Assembly: GCF_014644455.1 (NCBI RefSeq)
Contig: NZ_BMKS01000010.1
Location: 90,809 to 154,808 of the forward strand
DNA: 64,000 bases
Direction of reading: 5' to 3'
From: Caldovatus sediminis
GTDB taxonomy: Bacteria > Pseudomonadota > Alphaproteobacteria > Acetobacterales > Acetobacteraceae
Below, piece after piece: positions 43,007 through 52,566 of the stretch; position 1 is the stretch's first letter; each line of letters begins with the position of its first letter. The notes under the pieces are model-generated. The model was not told the origin of the DNA. It searched no databases and saw nothing but the letters and a program-made list of their open reading frames with translations. Made by a program: the position numbers and the translations under genes.

Positions 43007-43273
43007 ATGCCCAAGGTCGAGATCTACACCACCTTCTTCTGCCCCTACTGCGCGCGCGCCAAGGCGCTGCTCGACCGCAAGGGGGTCGCCTATACGGAAT
43101 ACGACGCGCCCCACGGCTCCGAGGCGCGGCGCGAGGCGATCGCGCGCTCCGGCGGGCGGACGACGGTGCCGCAGATCTTCATTGACGGCCGTCCGATCGG
43201 CGGCTCGGACGATCTCGCCGCGCTGGAGCGGGCCGGGAAGCTCGACGCGCTGCTGGCCGGCGAGGCGGCCTGA
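43007..43273 (+). CDS. grxC: Glutaredoxin 3
   Basis: Small dithiol glutaredoxin (88 aa) starting MPKVEIYTTFFCPYCARAK, with the active site Cys12-Pro-Tyr-Cys15. The TTVPQIFIDGRPIGGSDDL stretch gives the cis-Pro and glutathione-binding GG turn. Reduces disulfides with glutathione. Gene order comF-grxC-(nitrilase)-DUF1178-ubiG is common in Rhodospirillales; here no carbon-nitrogen hydrolase gene lies between grxC and DUF1178. Confidence 0.96.
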   Translation: MPKVEIYTTFFCPYCARAKALLDRKGVAYTEYDAPHGSEARREAIARSGGRTTVPQIFIDGRPIGGSDDLAALERAGKLDALLAGEAA

Positions 43274-43296
43274 GCGGCCCGGGGGCGGGGCGCCAT

Positions 43297-43323
43297 TTGG
43301 CACTCGACGCCGGCGAGTGCCAG
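43297..43323 (+). promoter_or_regulatory. CIRCE-like inverted repeat (candidate HrcA operator)
   Basis: TTGGCACTC, nine bases, GAGTGCCAG. The classical CIRCE element is TTAGCACTC-N9-GAGTGCTAA: eight of nine left-arm and seven of nine right-arm positions match, with exactly the right spacing. It is followed by TATCTT at 43326-43331, a possible -10 box, and the DUF1178 start is 56 bases downstream. The same bases can form a nine-pair hairpin that might end grxC transcription, so the two readings compete. Confidence 0.5.
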
Positions 43324-43378
43324 ACTATCTTTCCATGAGACGCCGGACTCGTCGCGCAGCCGGCGGCAGGATTGGAGC

Positions 43379-43897
43379 ATGATCCACTACCAGTTGCGCT
43401 GCGAATCCTCGGCCGACGGCGGGCCCCACACCTTCGACGGCTGGTTCAAGGACAGCGCCGCCTTCGAGAAGCTGGCCAGGGCCGGGATGGTGGAATGCCC
43501 GGTTTGCGGCGGCACCAAGGTGTCGCGCGCGCTGATGGCGCCGGCCATCGCCAAGGCGCCGGGCGTGAAGGGGCGGCCGGAGGCCCTGCCGCCGCCGGCG
43601 CCCGCCGCCGCGCCGCCGCCGGCCCCGCCCGCACCCCGCGCCGCCGCGGCCGGGCCGCTCCCGGCGCAGGTGCTGGCGCTCCTGCAGCGCATCCGCGCCG
43701 AGGTGGAGCGGAACTGCGACTATGTCGGCCGCGAATTCGCCGAGGAGGCGCGGAAGCTGCACCGGCAGGCCCAGGAGGGGACGGCGGGCGAGCGTCGCGG
43801 CATCTATGGCGAGGCCACGGAGGCCGAGGCCGAGGCGCTCCGCGAGGAGGGCATCGCCGTCGCCCGCATCCCCTGGGTGCCGCCGGCCGACGCCTGA
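43379..43897 (+). CDS. DUF1178-family protein (172 aa)
   Basis: Recognised by its N-terminus MIHYQLRCE, HTFDGWFKDSAAFEKLARAG and the zinc-ribbon-like ECPVCGGTKVSRALMAPAI. The C-terminal helix pair is also diagnostic: RAEVERNCDYVGREFAEEAR and RGIYGEATEAEAEALREEGI. A Pro/Ala linker separates the two halves. The family is near-universal in alphaproteobacteria, without a proven function; the paired Cys suggest metal binding. A CIRCE-like operator upstream is unexpected. It converges on ubiG. Confidence 0.93.
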   Translation: MIHYQLRCESSADGGPHTFDGWFKDSAAFEKLARAGMVECPVCGGTKVSRALMAPAIAKAPGVKGRPEALPPPAPAAAPPPAPPAPRAAAAGPLPAQVLALLQRIRAEVERNCDYVGREFAEEARKLHRQAQEGTAGERRGIYGEATEAEAEALREEGIAVARIPWVPPADA

Positions 43898-43979
43898 CCC
43901 GCCGCGGCGGCGCGGCACCGCTCCTCGCCCGCGCGCGAACCGCGCCCTGCGCCGCCTCCCGGCGGGAAGGGGCGGGGGA

Positions 43980-44735
43980 TCAGCGCTGCGCGGCCAGCAG
44001 GTAGTTCACCCCGACGTCGCGCGTGATCCGGAAGGTCCCGCGCAGCGGATCGAGGGTCATCCCCGCGATGTCGGTCACGCGCAGCCCCGCCGCGCGCAGC
44101 TCCGCCCCCAGCTCCGCCGGGGTGACGAACATCCGCCAGTCGTGCGTGCCCGGCGGCAGCCAGCGCAGCACGTATTCGGCGCCGAGCTTGGCCAGCAGGA
44201 ACGCCCGCGGCGTGCGGTTCAGGGTGGAGAGGACCACGAGCCCGCCCCCGGGCCGCGCGAGCCGCGCGAGATGGCGGAGGAAGGCGGCACGCTCGGCCAC
44301 GTGCTCGACCACCTCGAGCGCCAGCACCGCGTCGAAGCGGCCCGACTCCTGCGGCGGCAGCGCCTCGGGCGTGCCGGCGCGGTAGGTGATGGCCAGCCCC
44401 TCCGCGACGGCGTGCGCCCGCGCCACCTCCAGCGCCTCCCCGGCCGCGTCGAGGCCGGTCACCGCGGCGCCGCGCCGCGCCAGGGCCTCGCTCGCCAGGC
44501 CGGCGCCGCAGCCGACATCCAGCACCGCGAGGCCGCGCAGCGCCTGCGGCGCCGCGGGGTCGCGCCCGTGGCTCCGGGCGAGCCGCTCGACGATCCAGCC
44601 GATCCGCACCGGATTCATCCGATGCAGCGGCGCCATCGGCCCCTCGGGGTCCCACCAGCGCGCGGCCAGGCGATCGAATTTCGCCACTTCCTCGGCCCGT
44701 GCGGTCGGATGGCCGCCGCCACTCATGCTCTGCAT
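43980..44735 (-). CDS. ubiG: Ubiquinone-biosynthesis O-methyltransferase
   Basis: Methylates both ring hydroxyls in ubiquinone synthesis. Motifs: EEVAKFDRLAARWWDPEGPM and PLHRMNPVRIGWI (the UbiG hallmark), LDVGCGAGLASEALARRG, and VLSTLNRTPRAFLLAKLGAE with RWLPPGTHDWRMFVTPAEL. Start taken at 44735 (MQSMSGGG) because GGTGGAGG lies just upstream; a second ATG at 44726 is nearly as good, and the frame is open further upstream. 251 aa is normal. Divergent from lysC, a conserved arrangement in alphaproteobacteria. Confidence 0.95.
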   Translation of the reverse strand: MQSMSGGGHPTARAEEVAKFDRLAARWWDPEGPMAPLHRMNPVRIGWIVERLARSHGRDPAAPQALRGLAVLDVGCGAGLASEALARRGAAVTGLDAAGEALEVARAHAVAEGLAITYRAGTPEALPPQESGRFDAVLALEVVEHVAERAAFLRHLARLARPGGGLVVLSTLNRTPRAFLLAKLGAEYVLRWLPPGTHDWRMFVTPAELGAELRAAGLRVTDIAGMTLDPLRGTFRITRDVGVNYLLAAQR

Positions 44736-44837
44736 GCCTCCACCCTGCCCGCCCCGGCGGCGCGGGCCAAGCGCCCCCGCGTGCCGGGGAGGCACGGGCG
44801 CGATCCGTGTCGGGGGCCGCACGACCCCGCGGAAAGG

Positions 44838-44866
44838 TTGCCCCGGCGCGGGCCCGTCGTTATCTC
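44838..44866 (+). promoter_or_regulatory. Weak promoter candidate for lysC
   Basis: TTGCCC at 44838-44843, 17-base spacer, TATCTC at 44861-44866, about 81 bases before the lysC start. Confidence 0.3.
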
Positions 44867-44947
44867 TGCCCGCCCCGAGCCGGCCGGCCGCCAGACGCGC
44901 CGCGCGCCCGGCTCGGTGCCGATCGCCTCGCCGTTCCGGACCCCGCC

Positions 44948-46177
44948 ATGGCCCGCATCGTGATGAAATTCGGCGGCACCTCCGTCGCCGACCTCGACCG
45001 AATCCGCAATGTCGCCGCCCGCGTCAAGCGCGAGGTGGACGCCGGGAACGAGGTCGCCGTCGTCGTCTCCGCCATGGCCGGCGTCACGAACCAGCTTGTC
45101 AAGTGGTGCCAGGACCTCTCGCCGCTGCACGACGCGCGCGAGTACGACGCCGTCGTCGCCACCGGCGAGCAGGTGACCGCGGGGCTGACCGCGATCGCGC
45201 TCCAGGCGATCGGGGTCGAGGCGCGCTCCTGGCAGGGCTGGCAGATCCCCATCCACACCGACGGCGCGCACGGCAAGGCCCGGGTCGAGGCGATCGAGGG
45301 CGAGACCCTGATCGAGCGGATCCGGCAGGGCCAGGTCCCCGTCGTCACCGGCTTCCAGGGGATCGGGCCGCGCAACCGCATCACCACGCTCGGCCGCGGC
45401 GGCTCGGACCTCTCGGCGGTGGCGCTGGCCGCGGCGATCAAGGCCGACCGCTGCGACATCTACACCGACGTGGACGGCATCTATACAACCGATCCGCGAA
45501 TTGTCCCCCGAGCGAAAAAACTGGAAAAAATTTCCTACGAGGAGATGCTGGAGCTGGCCTCGGTCGGGGCCAAGGTGCTGCAGACCCGCTCGGTCGAGCT
45601 CGCCATGAAGCAGCGGGTGCGCGTGCAGGTGCTCTCCTCCTTCGAGGACAAGCCCGGTTCCCTGGTCGTGGACGAGGACGAGATCGTGGAGAAGCCCATC
45701 GTTTCCGGCATCGCCTACTCGCGCGACGAGGCCAAGGTGACGCTGCGCCGGGTGCCGGACCGCCCCGGCATCGCCGCCGCCGTGTTCGGCGCGCTCGCCA
45801 AGGCGAACGTCAACGTGGACATGATCGTGCAGAACATCGGCGCCGACGGCACCACCGACCTGACCTTCACCGTCGGCCGCGCCGACCTCGCCCGCGCCCG
45901 CGACGTGCTGGAGAAGGCGCGCGCCGAGGTCGGCTTCGAGTCGCTGCTCGCCGACCCGGACGTCGCCAAGATCAGCGTCGTCGGCATCGGCATGCGCAGC
46001 CACGCCGGCGTCGCCAACACCATGTTCCGCGCGCTCGCCGAGAAGGGCATCAACATCCAGGTCATCTCGACCAGCGAGATCAAGGTGAGCGTGCTGGTCG
46101 CGGCGGAGTACACCGAGCTCGCGGTGCGCGCCCTGCACAGCGCCTACGGGCTCGACGCGGCGCCCGCGGCGGCCTGA
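44948..46177 (+). CDS. lysC: Aspartate kinase
   Basis: First step of the aspartate family (lysine, threonine, methionine). 409 aa with the kinase signature IVMKFGGTSVADLDRI, ATGEQVTAGL, FQGIGPRNRITTLGRGGSDL and TDVDGIYTTDPRIVPRAKKL. Two ACT domains follow (about residues 265-400), each with a conserved small-ligand loop (DRPGIAAAVFGALAKANV and ANTMFRALAEKGINIQVIS), so feedback by lysine and/or threonine is expected. One stretch, 45483-45540, has codon use unlike the rest (AAA, CGA, ACA, ATT) and two runs of six A. The nitronate-monooxygenase-like gene follows after 20 bases. Confidence 0.97.
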   Translation: MARIVMKFGGTSVADLDRIRNVAARVKREVDAGNEVAVVVSAMAGVTNQLVKWCQDLSPLHDAREYDAVVATGEQVTAGLTAIALQAIGVEARSWQGWQIPIHTDGAHGKARVEAIEGETLIERIRQGQVPVVTGFQGIGPRNRITTLGRGGSDLSAVALAAAIKADRCDIYTDVDGIYTTDPRIVPRAKKLEKISYEEMLELASVGAKVLQTRSVELAMKQRVRVQVLSSFEDKPGSLVVDEDEIVEKPIVSGIAYSRDEAKVTLRRVPDRPGIAAAVFGALAKANVNVDMIVQNIGADGTTDLTFTVGRADLARARDVLEKARAEVGFESLLADPDVAKISVVGIGMRSHAGVANTMFRALAEKGINIQVISTSEIKVSVLVAAEYTELAVRALHSAYGLDAAPAAA

Positions 46178-46197
46178 GCCGCCGGCCGCGCCCGCCG

Positions 46198-47265
46198 ATG
46201 AACGCACCGGTGCCGCCCCACCGCCAGTTCCCGGCCCCGCCCGAGGCCTTCGCGGCGCTCGACGCGCTGATGGCGCGCGGCCGCGCCTTCCTCGGCGCGC
46301 GCTGGGCGCTGATGGGCGGCGCCATGAGCTGGGTCAGCGAGCGCAACCTGGTCGCCGCCCTCTCCAACGCCGGCGCCTTCGGCGTCATCGCCGGCGGCTC
46401 GATGGAGCCGGCGCGGCTCGAGGAGGAGATCGCCGCCACCCAGGCGCTGACGGACAAGCCCTTCGGCGTCAACCTCATCACCCTGCATCCGCGCCTGCCG
46501 GAGCTGGTGCGGGTGTGCCTCGCGGCGAAGGTCTCGCACATCGTCTTCGCCGGCGGCATCCCGCCCGGGGGCGCGATCCGCCTCGCCAGGGACGGCGGCG
46601 CGCGGGTGATCTGCTTCGCCCCCGCCCTGGTCCTCGCCCGCCGCCTGATCCGCAGCGGCGCCGACGCGCTGGTGATCGAGGGCAGCGAGGCGGGCGGGCA
46701 CATCGGGCCCGTCAGCCTCAACGTGCTGGCGCAGGAGATCCTGCCCGAGATCCGCGAGGTGCCGGTCTTCGTCGCCGGCGGCATCGGCCGCGGCGAGGCG
46801 ATCCTCGCCTATCTGGAGATGGGCGCGGCCGGGGCGCAGCTCGGCACGCGCTTCGTCTGCGCCACCGAGAGCATCGCCCATCCGCGCTTCAAGCGCGCCT
46901 TCATTCGCGCCGCCGCGCGCGACGCCCTGCCCTCCGTGCAGCTCGACCCGCGCTTCCCGGTGATCCCGGTGCGCGCGCTGCAGAACGAGGGCACGCGCCG
47001 CTTCGTCGAGCACCAGGCCGAGGTGCTGCGCCGCTTCCGCGCCGGGGAGCTGACCAAGGAGGCGGCGCAGCTCGAGATCGAGCACTTCTGGGCCGGCGCG
47101 CTGCGGCGCGCGGTCATCGAGGGCGATGTCGAGCACGGCTCGCTGATGGCCGGCCAGTCGGTCGGCATGGTCACGCGCGAGCAGAGCGCGGCCGCCATCA
47201 TCGGCGAGCTGGTGGGCCAGGCGGCGCATGCGGTCGCGCTGCGGCGGGGCATGATCCCGACCTGA
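46198..47265 (+). CDS. NAD(P)H-dependent flavin oxidoreductase / nitronate monooxygenase family (355 aa)
   Basis: TIM-barrel FMN protein of the 2-nitropropane dioxygenase/FabK-like family. Visible: the FMN-side PFGVNLITLHPRLPELV, VIEGSEAGGHIGPVSLNVLA with the catalytic His in GGHIGP, and VFVAGGIGRGEAILAYLEMG with the phosphate-binding AAGAQLGTRFVCATES. Such enzymes oxidise alkyl nitronates, or reduce enoyl-ACP in the FabK branch; the sequence alone does not decide. The start at 46198 gives a proline-rich N-terminus. It follows lysC closely and is probably co-transcribed. Confidence 0.88.
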   Translation: MNAPVPPHRQFPAPPEAFAALDALMARGRAFLGARWALMGGAMSWVSERNLVAALSNAGAFGVIAGGSMEPARLEEEIAATQALTDKPFGVNLITLHPRLPELVRVCLAAKVSHIVFAGGIPPGGAIRLARDGGARVICFAPALVLARRLIRSGADALVIEGSEAGGHIGPVSLNVLAQEILPEIREVPVFVAGGIGRGEAILAYLEMGAAGAQLGTRFVCATESIAHPRFKRAFIRAAARDALPSVQLDPRFPVIPVRALQNEGTRRFVEHQAEVLRRFRAGELTKEAAQLEIEHFWAGALRRAVIEGDVEHGSLMAGQSVGMVTREQSAAAIIGELVGQAAHAVALRRGMIPT

Positions 47266-47692
47266 CCGGGTGCCGGCGCGGGAGCGGTTCGCCCGGCGCG
47301 CCGGCGCCATCGGCGCTCGCGGCGGGGCCGGGGCTGGCCGTCCTCCGGGGGTGATGCCGCCCTGGGGTCGGCCGCGCGTGGCGAGTCGTCCCGGCCCCGG
47401 CGCTTCCGGACCGGAGCGGGCCCGTCCCCGGCTCCGGGCCCGACGGCGCTGCGCTGCGACGGATCCCTTGGAGGTGTGCCGGTGTCGCCTCGGGCGGGCT
47501 CCGTTCGCGGGCGCGGGTGCGCGCCGGTTCCGGCGATGCCTTCGTGCGGCGTGGCGGCGTGCCGCCGCGCCGCTGGCGCGCGGGCAGGGTGGCCGGTGCG
47601 CCTCCGGTGCGGCGCCGGATCGAATGGGATTTGCCGGCGCGCGCCCCTCGGGTTAGATGCCGAGGTTTCGCAGCCTGGCCTGCCGCGACCCC
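47266..47692. other. Intergenic region with one GC hairpin
   Basis: 427 bases between the oxidoreductase and the RodZ-like gene. The only structure I see is CCGGAGC at 47411-47417 with GCTCCGG at 47431-47437. The frames across it are Arg/Gly/Ala-rich and show no domain or start context. Confidence 0.4.
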
Positions 47693-48850
47693 ATGAAGCG
47701 CCCCCTCCGTCCAGACATCGTTGCCGCAGAGGCCGCAGCGCGTGCCGGCGAGGAGTTGCGCGAGGCGCGCCTCGCGCTCGGCCTGACGCTCGAGGAGGTG
47801 GCGCAGCGGCTGCGGATCCGCCGCCCCTATCTCCAGGCGCTCGAGGAGGGGCGGCTGGGCGATCTGCCGGCTGCCGTCTACGCGGTGGGGTTCCTGCGCA
47901 GCTATGCGGAGGCGCTCGGCCTCGACGCCGAGGCGATGATCCGCCGGTTCCGCGAGCGGGGGGTGGCGGCCGGGCCCCGCGGCCTCGCGGGCGCCGTCGG
48001 CGGGGCGGCAGCGGCGGCGGGGCGGCGGACCGACCTCGTCTTCCCCGAGCCGGCCCAGGATCGAGGCATGCCCGCCGGCCTGGTCGTGCTGGCCGGGGCG
48101 GTCGTGGCGATCGGCGCCTATGCGGCCTGGTACAACTGGTCCGGCTCCGCCGACCGCATCGTGGATGCGGTGCCGCCGGTGCCGAGCCGGTTCGAGCAGG
48201 CGGTCGGGGAAGCGGCAGGTCCGGCCGCGCTGTCCGAGCAGGCCGGCATTGGGTTCACCCCGGCCGCGCGCATCCCGCCGGCGCCCGGTGCCGCCACCGG
48301 CCCGCGACCGGCCGCCGGTGCCGGCGAGGGCGGCATGGCCCCGGCCGGCACCTCGCCGGCGACCCCGACCCAGGCCCTCGCCGCCACCGTGGCGGCGCCG
48401 GCGGCACCCCGCCCGGTCGGAACGGGCGATGCGTTCGCGGCGGACGTTCCCGGTCGCGCGGCACCGGCACCGGCCGAGCCCGAGCGGGATGCGGCCGTGA
48501 CCGCCGTGCCGGATCCGACGCCCGCGGCGGGGCGCATCGTCCTGCATGCAAGGGCGGAGACCTGGGTCTCGGTGCGCGAGGCCGGCGGCGGCCGGGCGGC
48601 GCTCCTCAACCGCATCCTGCAGCCGGGCGAGACCTTCGCCGTGCCGCCGCGCGAAGGGCTGGTGCTGTCGGTCGGTCGGCCGGACGCGCTGGAGGTGCTG
48701 GTGGACGGCGAGCCGGTGCCGGTGCTCGACGGGCCACGCGGGCGGCGCAGCAATATCCCGCTCGACGCCGAGCGGCTGAAGGCGGGCCCGGCCGGGGCGT
48801 CCCAGAGCGCGACGGCGCAGCGTCCGGCAGGCGCCCCGACGCCCCGCTGA
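47693..48850 (+). CDS. RodZ-like helix-turn-helix membrane protein (385 aa)
   Basis: Layout of bacterial RodZ: an N-terminal helix-turn-helix of the HTH_25 type (about residues 18-85, with [33 protein letters not shown] and [12 protein letters not shown]). One membrane segment follows ([18 protein letters not shown], about 130-150), then a long Ala/Pro linker, and a C-terminal DUF4115-like beta domain ([31 protein letters not shown]). RodZ links MreB to the cell-wall elongation machine. Start at 47693 fits the family; an ATG at 47657 would add 12 residues. Neither has a good ribosome site. In alphaproteobacteria this gene is usually just before ispG, as here. Confidence 0.85.
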   Translation: MKRPLRPDIVAAEAAARAGEELREARLALGLTLEEVAQRLRIRRPYLQALEEGRLGDLPAAVYAVGFLRSYAEALGLDAEAMIRRFRERGVAAGPRGLAGAVGGAAAAAGRRTDLVFPEPAQDRGMPAGLVVLAGAVVAIGAYAAWYNWSGSADRIVDAVPPVPSRFEQAVGEAAGPAALSEQAGIGFTPAARIPPAPGAATGPRPAAGAGEGGMAPAGTSPATPTQALAATVAAPAAPRPVGTGDAFAADVPGRAAPAPAEPERDAAVTAVPDPTPAAGRIVLHARAETWVSVREAGGGRAALLNRILQPGETFAVPPREGLVLSVGRPDALEVLVDGEPVPVLDGPRGRRSNIPLDAERLKAGPAGASQSATAQRPAGAPTPR

Positions 48851-48964
48851 CCTTTCGGTGCCGGGCGGGATCCGCATCCGCGCCCCGCCCGGCGGACCGG
48901 CGCTTTGGCATCCTGGCCGCCGCCGCCCTATCCTCCGCCCAGCACGGAATCGAGCCGCCGCCCC

Positions 48965-50095
48965 ATGAGCTACCGCCCCTACCAGCAGATCCTCCGCCGC
49001 AGGTCCCGCCAGATCCGGGTGGGCCGGGTGCCCGTCGGCGGCGACGCGCCGATCAGCGTGCAGACCATGACCAACACCCCCACCGAGGACGCGCGGGCGA
49101 CGATCGAGCAGATCCGCCGCTGCGAGCGGGCGGGCGCCGACATCGTGCGCGTCTCGGTCCCGACGCCGGAGAGCACGGCGGCGCTCAGGGAGATCGTGCG
49201 CGCGGTCGAGGTGCCGATCGTCGCCGACATCCACTTCCACTACCGCCGCGCCATCGAGGCCGCCGAGGCCGGCGCCGCGTGCCTGCGCATCAACCCCGGC
49301 AACATCGGCTCGAAGGAGCGGGTGAAGGAGGTGGTGAAGGCGGCGCGCGACCACGGCTGCTCGATCCGCATCGGCGTCAACGCCGGCTCGCTGGAGAAGC
49401 ATCTGCTCGAGAAGTACGGCGAGCCGAACCCGGAGGCGCTGGTCGAGAGCGCGCTCTGGCACGCGGCGCACCTGCAGGAGGAGGACTTCCACGAGTTCAA
49501 GATCAGCGTGAAGGCCTCCGACGTGTTCCTCGCTGTCGCCGCCTACCAGCAGCTCGCCGAGGTCTGCGACCACCCGCTGCACATCGGCATCACGGAGGCG
49601 GGCGGGCGGCGCACCGGGACGGTGAAGAGCGCGATCGGCCTCGGCTCCCTGCTCTGGGCCGGGATCGGGGACACGCTGCGCGTCTCGCTCTCCGCCGAGC
49701 CGGAGGAGGAGGTGCATGTCGGCTGGGAGCTGCTGAAGTCGCTCGGCCTCCGGCATCGCGGGGTGCGGATCGTGAGCTGCCCGTCCTGCGCGCGGCAGGG
49801 CTTCGACGTGATCCGGACGGTGGCGGCGCTCGAGGAGCGGCTCGCCCACATCGAGCAGCCGATCACCCTCTCGATCATCGGCTGCGTGGTGAACGGGCCG
49901 GGCGAGGCGCTGATGACCGACATCGGCGTCACCGGCGGCGGGGCGGGCACGCACATGGTCTATCGCGCCGGGCGGACCGACCACACGGTGAAGGGCGAGG
50001 CGATGGTCGAGCACATCGTCGCCCTGGTGGAGGCGAAGGCCGCCGAGATGGCGGCGGCGAAGGCGGCCGAGGCGCAGCGGCAGGCGGCGGAGTAG
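48965..50095 (+). CDS. ispG: 4-hydroxy-3-methylbut-2-enyl-diphosphate synthase (IspG/GcpE)
   Basis: Penultimate step of the MEP isoprenoid route (376 aa). N-terminal TIM-barrel marks: [57 protein letters not shown]. The [4Fe-4S] ligands are Cys272 and Cys275 ([12 protein letters not shown]) and Cys307 ([12 protein letters not shown]). It lacks the large insertion of plant-type enzymes. Start at 48965 (MSYRPYQQI). Placed between the RodZ-like gene and hisS, a conserved order. Confidence 0.97.
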   Translation: MSYRPYQQILRRRSRQIRVGRVPVGGDAPISVQTMTNTPTEDARATIEQIRRCERAGADIVRVSVPTPESTAALREIVRAVEVPIVADIHFHYRRAIEAAEAGAACLRINPGNIGSKERVKEVVKAARDHGCSIRIGVNAGSLEKHLLEKYGEPNPEALVESALWHAAHLQEEDFHEFKISVKASDVFLAVAAYQQLAEVCDHPLHIGITEAGGRRTGTVKSAIGLGSLLWAGIGDTLRVSLSAEPEEEVHVGWELLKSLGLRHRGVRIVSCPSCARQGFDVIRTVAALEERLAHIEQPITLSIIGCVVNGPGEALMTDIGVTGGGAGTHMVYRAGRTDHTVKGEAMVEHIVALVEAKAAEMAAAKAAEAQRQAAE

Positions 50096-50269
50096 GCGCG
50101 GACGCCGGGCCGGGCACCCCCCGGTCCCGCAGCGCCGCGACGGCATCCGCCGTCCCCCGCATCCTGGAGGGGGCCGAGGTCCGCCGGCAGCCTCATCGGG
50201 TCCCGCCCGGTGCCGGAACGGCGCGGGCCAACCTTGTGCGGCGCGGCCAGTCCGGCTACCGCCTCGCGC

Positions 50270-51514
50270 ATGGCCCAGCCCCCCCTGCAGCCCGTCCGCG
50301 GCACGCGCGACCTGATCGGCGAGGAGTTCCGCCGCCACCGGGCGGTGATCGAGACCGCGCGCCGCATCAGCGCCCTCTACGGCTTCGAGGAGTGGGCCAC
50401 CCCCATCTTCGAGGACACCCGCGTCTTCGCCCGCGGCCTCGGCGACACCTCCGACGTGGTGATGAAGGAGATGTACACCTTCACCGACCGCGGCGGGGAT
50501 TCGATCACGCTCCGCCCGGAGATGACGGCGAGCGTCTGCCGCGCGCTGGTCTCCAACAGCCTCGTCCAGTCCGGCCTGCCCCGCAAGGTGTTCTACGCCG
50601 GCCCGATGTTCCGCTACGAGCGGCCGCAGAAGGGCCGCTACCGCCAGTTCCACCAGATCGGGGTCGAGGTCCTGGGCGCCGCCGAGCCGCTGGCGGACGC
50701 CGAGGTGATCGCCTGCGGCTGGCACATCCTGCAGGCGCTCGGCGTCGCCGCGGGCACGGTGCTGGAGCTCAACACCCTCGGCGACGCGCCGAGCCGCGCC
50801 GCCTACCGCGCGGCGCTTGTCGCCTATTTCAGCGCCCACCGCGACCGGCTTTCCGCCGACAGCCGGGCGCGCCTGGAGCGCAATCCGCTGCGCATCCTCG
50901 ACAGCAAGGACGAGGGCGACCGCCGGCTGATCGCCGACGCGCCGACCATCCACGACTACCTGACGCCCGAGGCCGCCGCCTTCTACGCCGCGGTGAAGCG
51001 CCACCTCGACCGCTTCGGCGTGCCCTACCGCGACAACCCGCGCATCGTGCGCGGCCTCGACTACTACAACCACACCGCCTTCGAGTTCGTCACCGACCGG
51101 CTCGGCGCGCAGGGCACGGTGATGGCGGGCGGGCGCTACGACGGGCTGGTGGAGGAGATGGGCGGGCCGCCCACGCCCGCCGTCGGCTGGGCCGCGGGGG
51201 TGGAGCGGCTCGCCCTGCTGCTCCCGCAGGCGCCGGAGGCGCCGCGCCCGGTCGCCGTGGTGCCGGTGGGCGAGGCGCAGGAGGGCCCGGCGCTCGACCT
51301 GGTGCAGTCGCTGCGCCGCGCCGGGATCGCCGCCGAGATCGCCTATCGCGGCAACCTCCGGCGCCGCATGGAGCGCGCCAACCGCATCCGTGCCCGCGTC
51401 GCCCTCATCCTCGGCGAGGAGGAGATCGCCCAGGGCGTCGTGCAGCTCCGCGACCTCGACGCGGGGACGCAGGAGCGCGTGCCGCTCGGCGAGGTGATCG
51501 GCCGCCTGGCATGA
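50270..51514 (+). CDS. hisS: Histidine-tRNA ligase
   Basis: Class II synthetase (414 aa). Motif 2 is [20 protein letters not shown]; the histidine-specific peptides are [13 protein letters not shown] and [10 protein letters not shown]; motif 3 is [13 protein letters not shown]. The C-terminal anticodon-binding domain ends [20 protein letters not shown]. The ATG at 50270 ([15 protein letters not shown]) is the normal family start. The stop overlaps the prfA start in ATGA. Confidence 0.97.
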   Translation: MAQPPLQPVRGTRDLIGEEFRRHRAVIETARRISALYGFEEWATPIFEDTRVFARGLGDTSDVVMKEMYTFTDRGGDSITLRPEMTASVCRALVSNSLVQSGLPRKVFYAGPMFRYERPQKGRYRQFHQIGVEVLGAAEPLADAEVIACGWHILQALGVAAGTVLELNTLGDAPSRAAYRAALVAYFSAHRDRLSADSRARLERNPLRILDSKDEGDRRLIADAPTIHDYLTPEAAAFYAAVKRHLDRFGVPYRDNPRIVRGLDYYNHTAFEFVTDRLGAQGTVMAGGRYDGLVEEMGGPPTPAVGWAAGVERLALLLPQAPEAPRPVAVVPVGEAQEGPALDLVQSLRRAGIAAEIAYRGNLRRRMERANRIRARVALILGEEEIAQGVVQLRDLDAGTQERVPLGEVIGRLA

Positions 51515-52566
51515 CGCTCCCCGCCAAGCTCGACCGCCTGCTGGTGCGCGCGGAGGAGCTGAGGCATCTCCTCGCCACCGCCGAGGGCGCGCAGGTCGGC
51601 GCGCTGTCCAAGGAACTCGCCGAGCTCGAGCCGCTGGTCGCGAAGGTGGCCGAGCTGCGCGCCGCCGAGCGCGCGCGCGACGAGGCGGCGGCGATGCTCG
51701 CCGACCCGGAGCTCAAGGAGCTGGCGGAGGCCGAGTACCTCGCCCAGAAGGAGCGCATCCCGGCGCTGGAGCGCGAGATCCGCCTCCTGCTCCTGCCGAA
51801 GGACGCCGCGGACGAGCGCAGCGCCATCCTCGAGGTCCGCCCCGCCGCCGGCGGCGAGGAGGCGGCGCTGTTCGCCGCCGAGCTGTTCCGCGCCTACCAG
51901 CGCTACGCCGAGTCGAAGGGCTGGCGCTTCGAGGTCCTGGAATACGACGAGAGCGACCTCGGCGGCGTGAAGGGCGCGGTCGCCGAGATCCAGGGCCGGG
52001 GCGTCTTCGCCCGCCTCAAGTACGAATCCGGCGTCCACCGCGTCCAGCGCGTCCCGGAGACGGAGGCGCAGGGCCGCATCCACACCTCCACCGTCACCGT
52101 GGCCGTGCTGCCGGAGCCGGAGGAGGTGGACGTGCAGATCAACGACGCCGATCTGCGCATCGACACCTACCGCGCCTCCGGCGCCGGCGGGCAGCACGTC
52201 AACAAGACCGACAGCGCGGTGCGCATCACCCACCTTCCCACCGGCATCGTCGTCGCGATGCAGGAGGAGAAGTCGCAGCACAAGAACCGCGCCAAGGCGA
52301 TGAAGGTGCTGCGCGCCCGCCTCTACGAGCAGCAGCGCGCCCGGGCCGAGGCGGCGCGCGCCGCCGACCGCAAGGCGCAGGTCGGCACCGGTGACCGATC
52401 CGAGCGCATCCGCACCTACAACTTCCCGCAGGGGCGCGTGACCGACCACCGCATCGGCCTCACCCTGCACAGGATCGACCGCGTCATGCTCGGCGAGTTC
52501 GACGAGATCATTGACGCCCTGACCGCCGAGGACCAGGCGGCGCGCCTCGCCGCGGAGGTGGATTGA
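51511..52566 (+). CDS. prfA: Peptide chain release factor 1
   Basis: Reads UAA and UAG stops (351 aa). The GGQ catalytic triplet is at residues 226-228 ([17 protein letters not shown]). The sequence around the codon-recognition loop ([20 protein letters not shown]) and the C-terminal [17 protein letters not shown] mark RF1 rather than RF2. The start overlaps the hisS stop by four bases, and its own stop overlaps the TTG start of prmC, giving a three-gene coupled unit. The reading frame is open far upstream through hisS, but only because of the high GC. Confidence 0.97.
   Translation: MTLPAKLDRLLVRAEELRHLLATAEGAQVGALSKELAELEPLVAKVAELRAAERARDEAAAMLADPELKELAEAEYLAQKERIPALEREIRLLLLPKDAADERSAILEVRPAAGGEEAALFAAELFRAYQRYAESKGWRFEVLEYDESDLGGVKGAVAEIQGRGVFARLKYESGVHRVQRVPETEAQGRIHTSTVTVAVLPEPEEVDVQINDADLRIDTYRASGAGGQHVNKTDSAVRITHLPTGIVVAMQEEKSQHKNRAKAMKVLRARLYEQQRARAEAARAADRKAQVGTGDRSERIRTYNFPQGRVTDHRIGLTLHRIDRVMLGEFDEIIDALTAEDQAARLAAEVD

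Noticed and set aside
43298..43316. Sigma-54 promoter reading of TGGCAC before DUF1178
   Set aside because: The required GC/TTGC element five bases further is absent; the palindromic CIRCE reading fits better.
45541..45580. Definite internal start for a short aspartate-kinase subunit at the ATG at 45544
   Set aside because: GAGGAG touches the ATG with no spacing, and the kinase domain would be cut mid-fold; kept only as a possibility within the A-rich-island finding.
47476..51510. Open frame running into prfA from far upstream
   Set aside because: Crosses the RodZ-like, ispG and hisS genes in another frame; only the part from 51511 has release-factor sequence.
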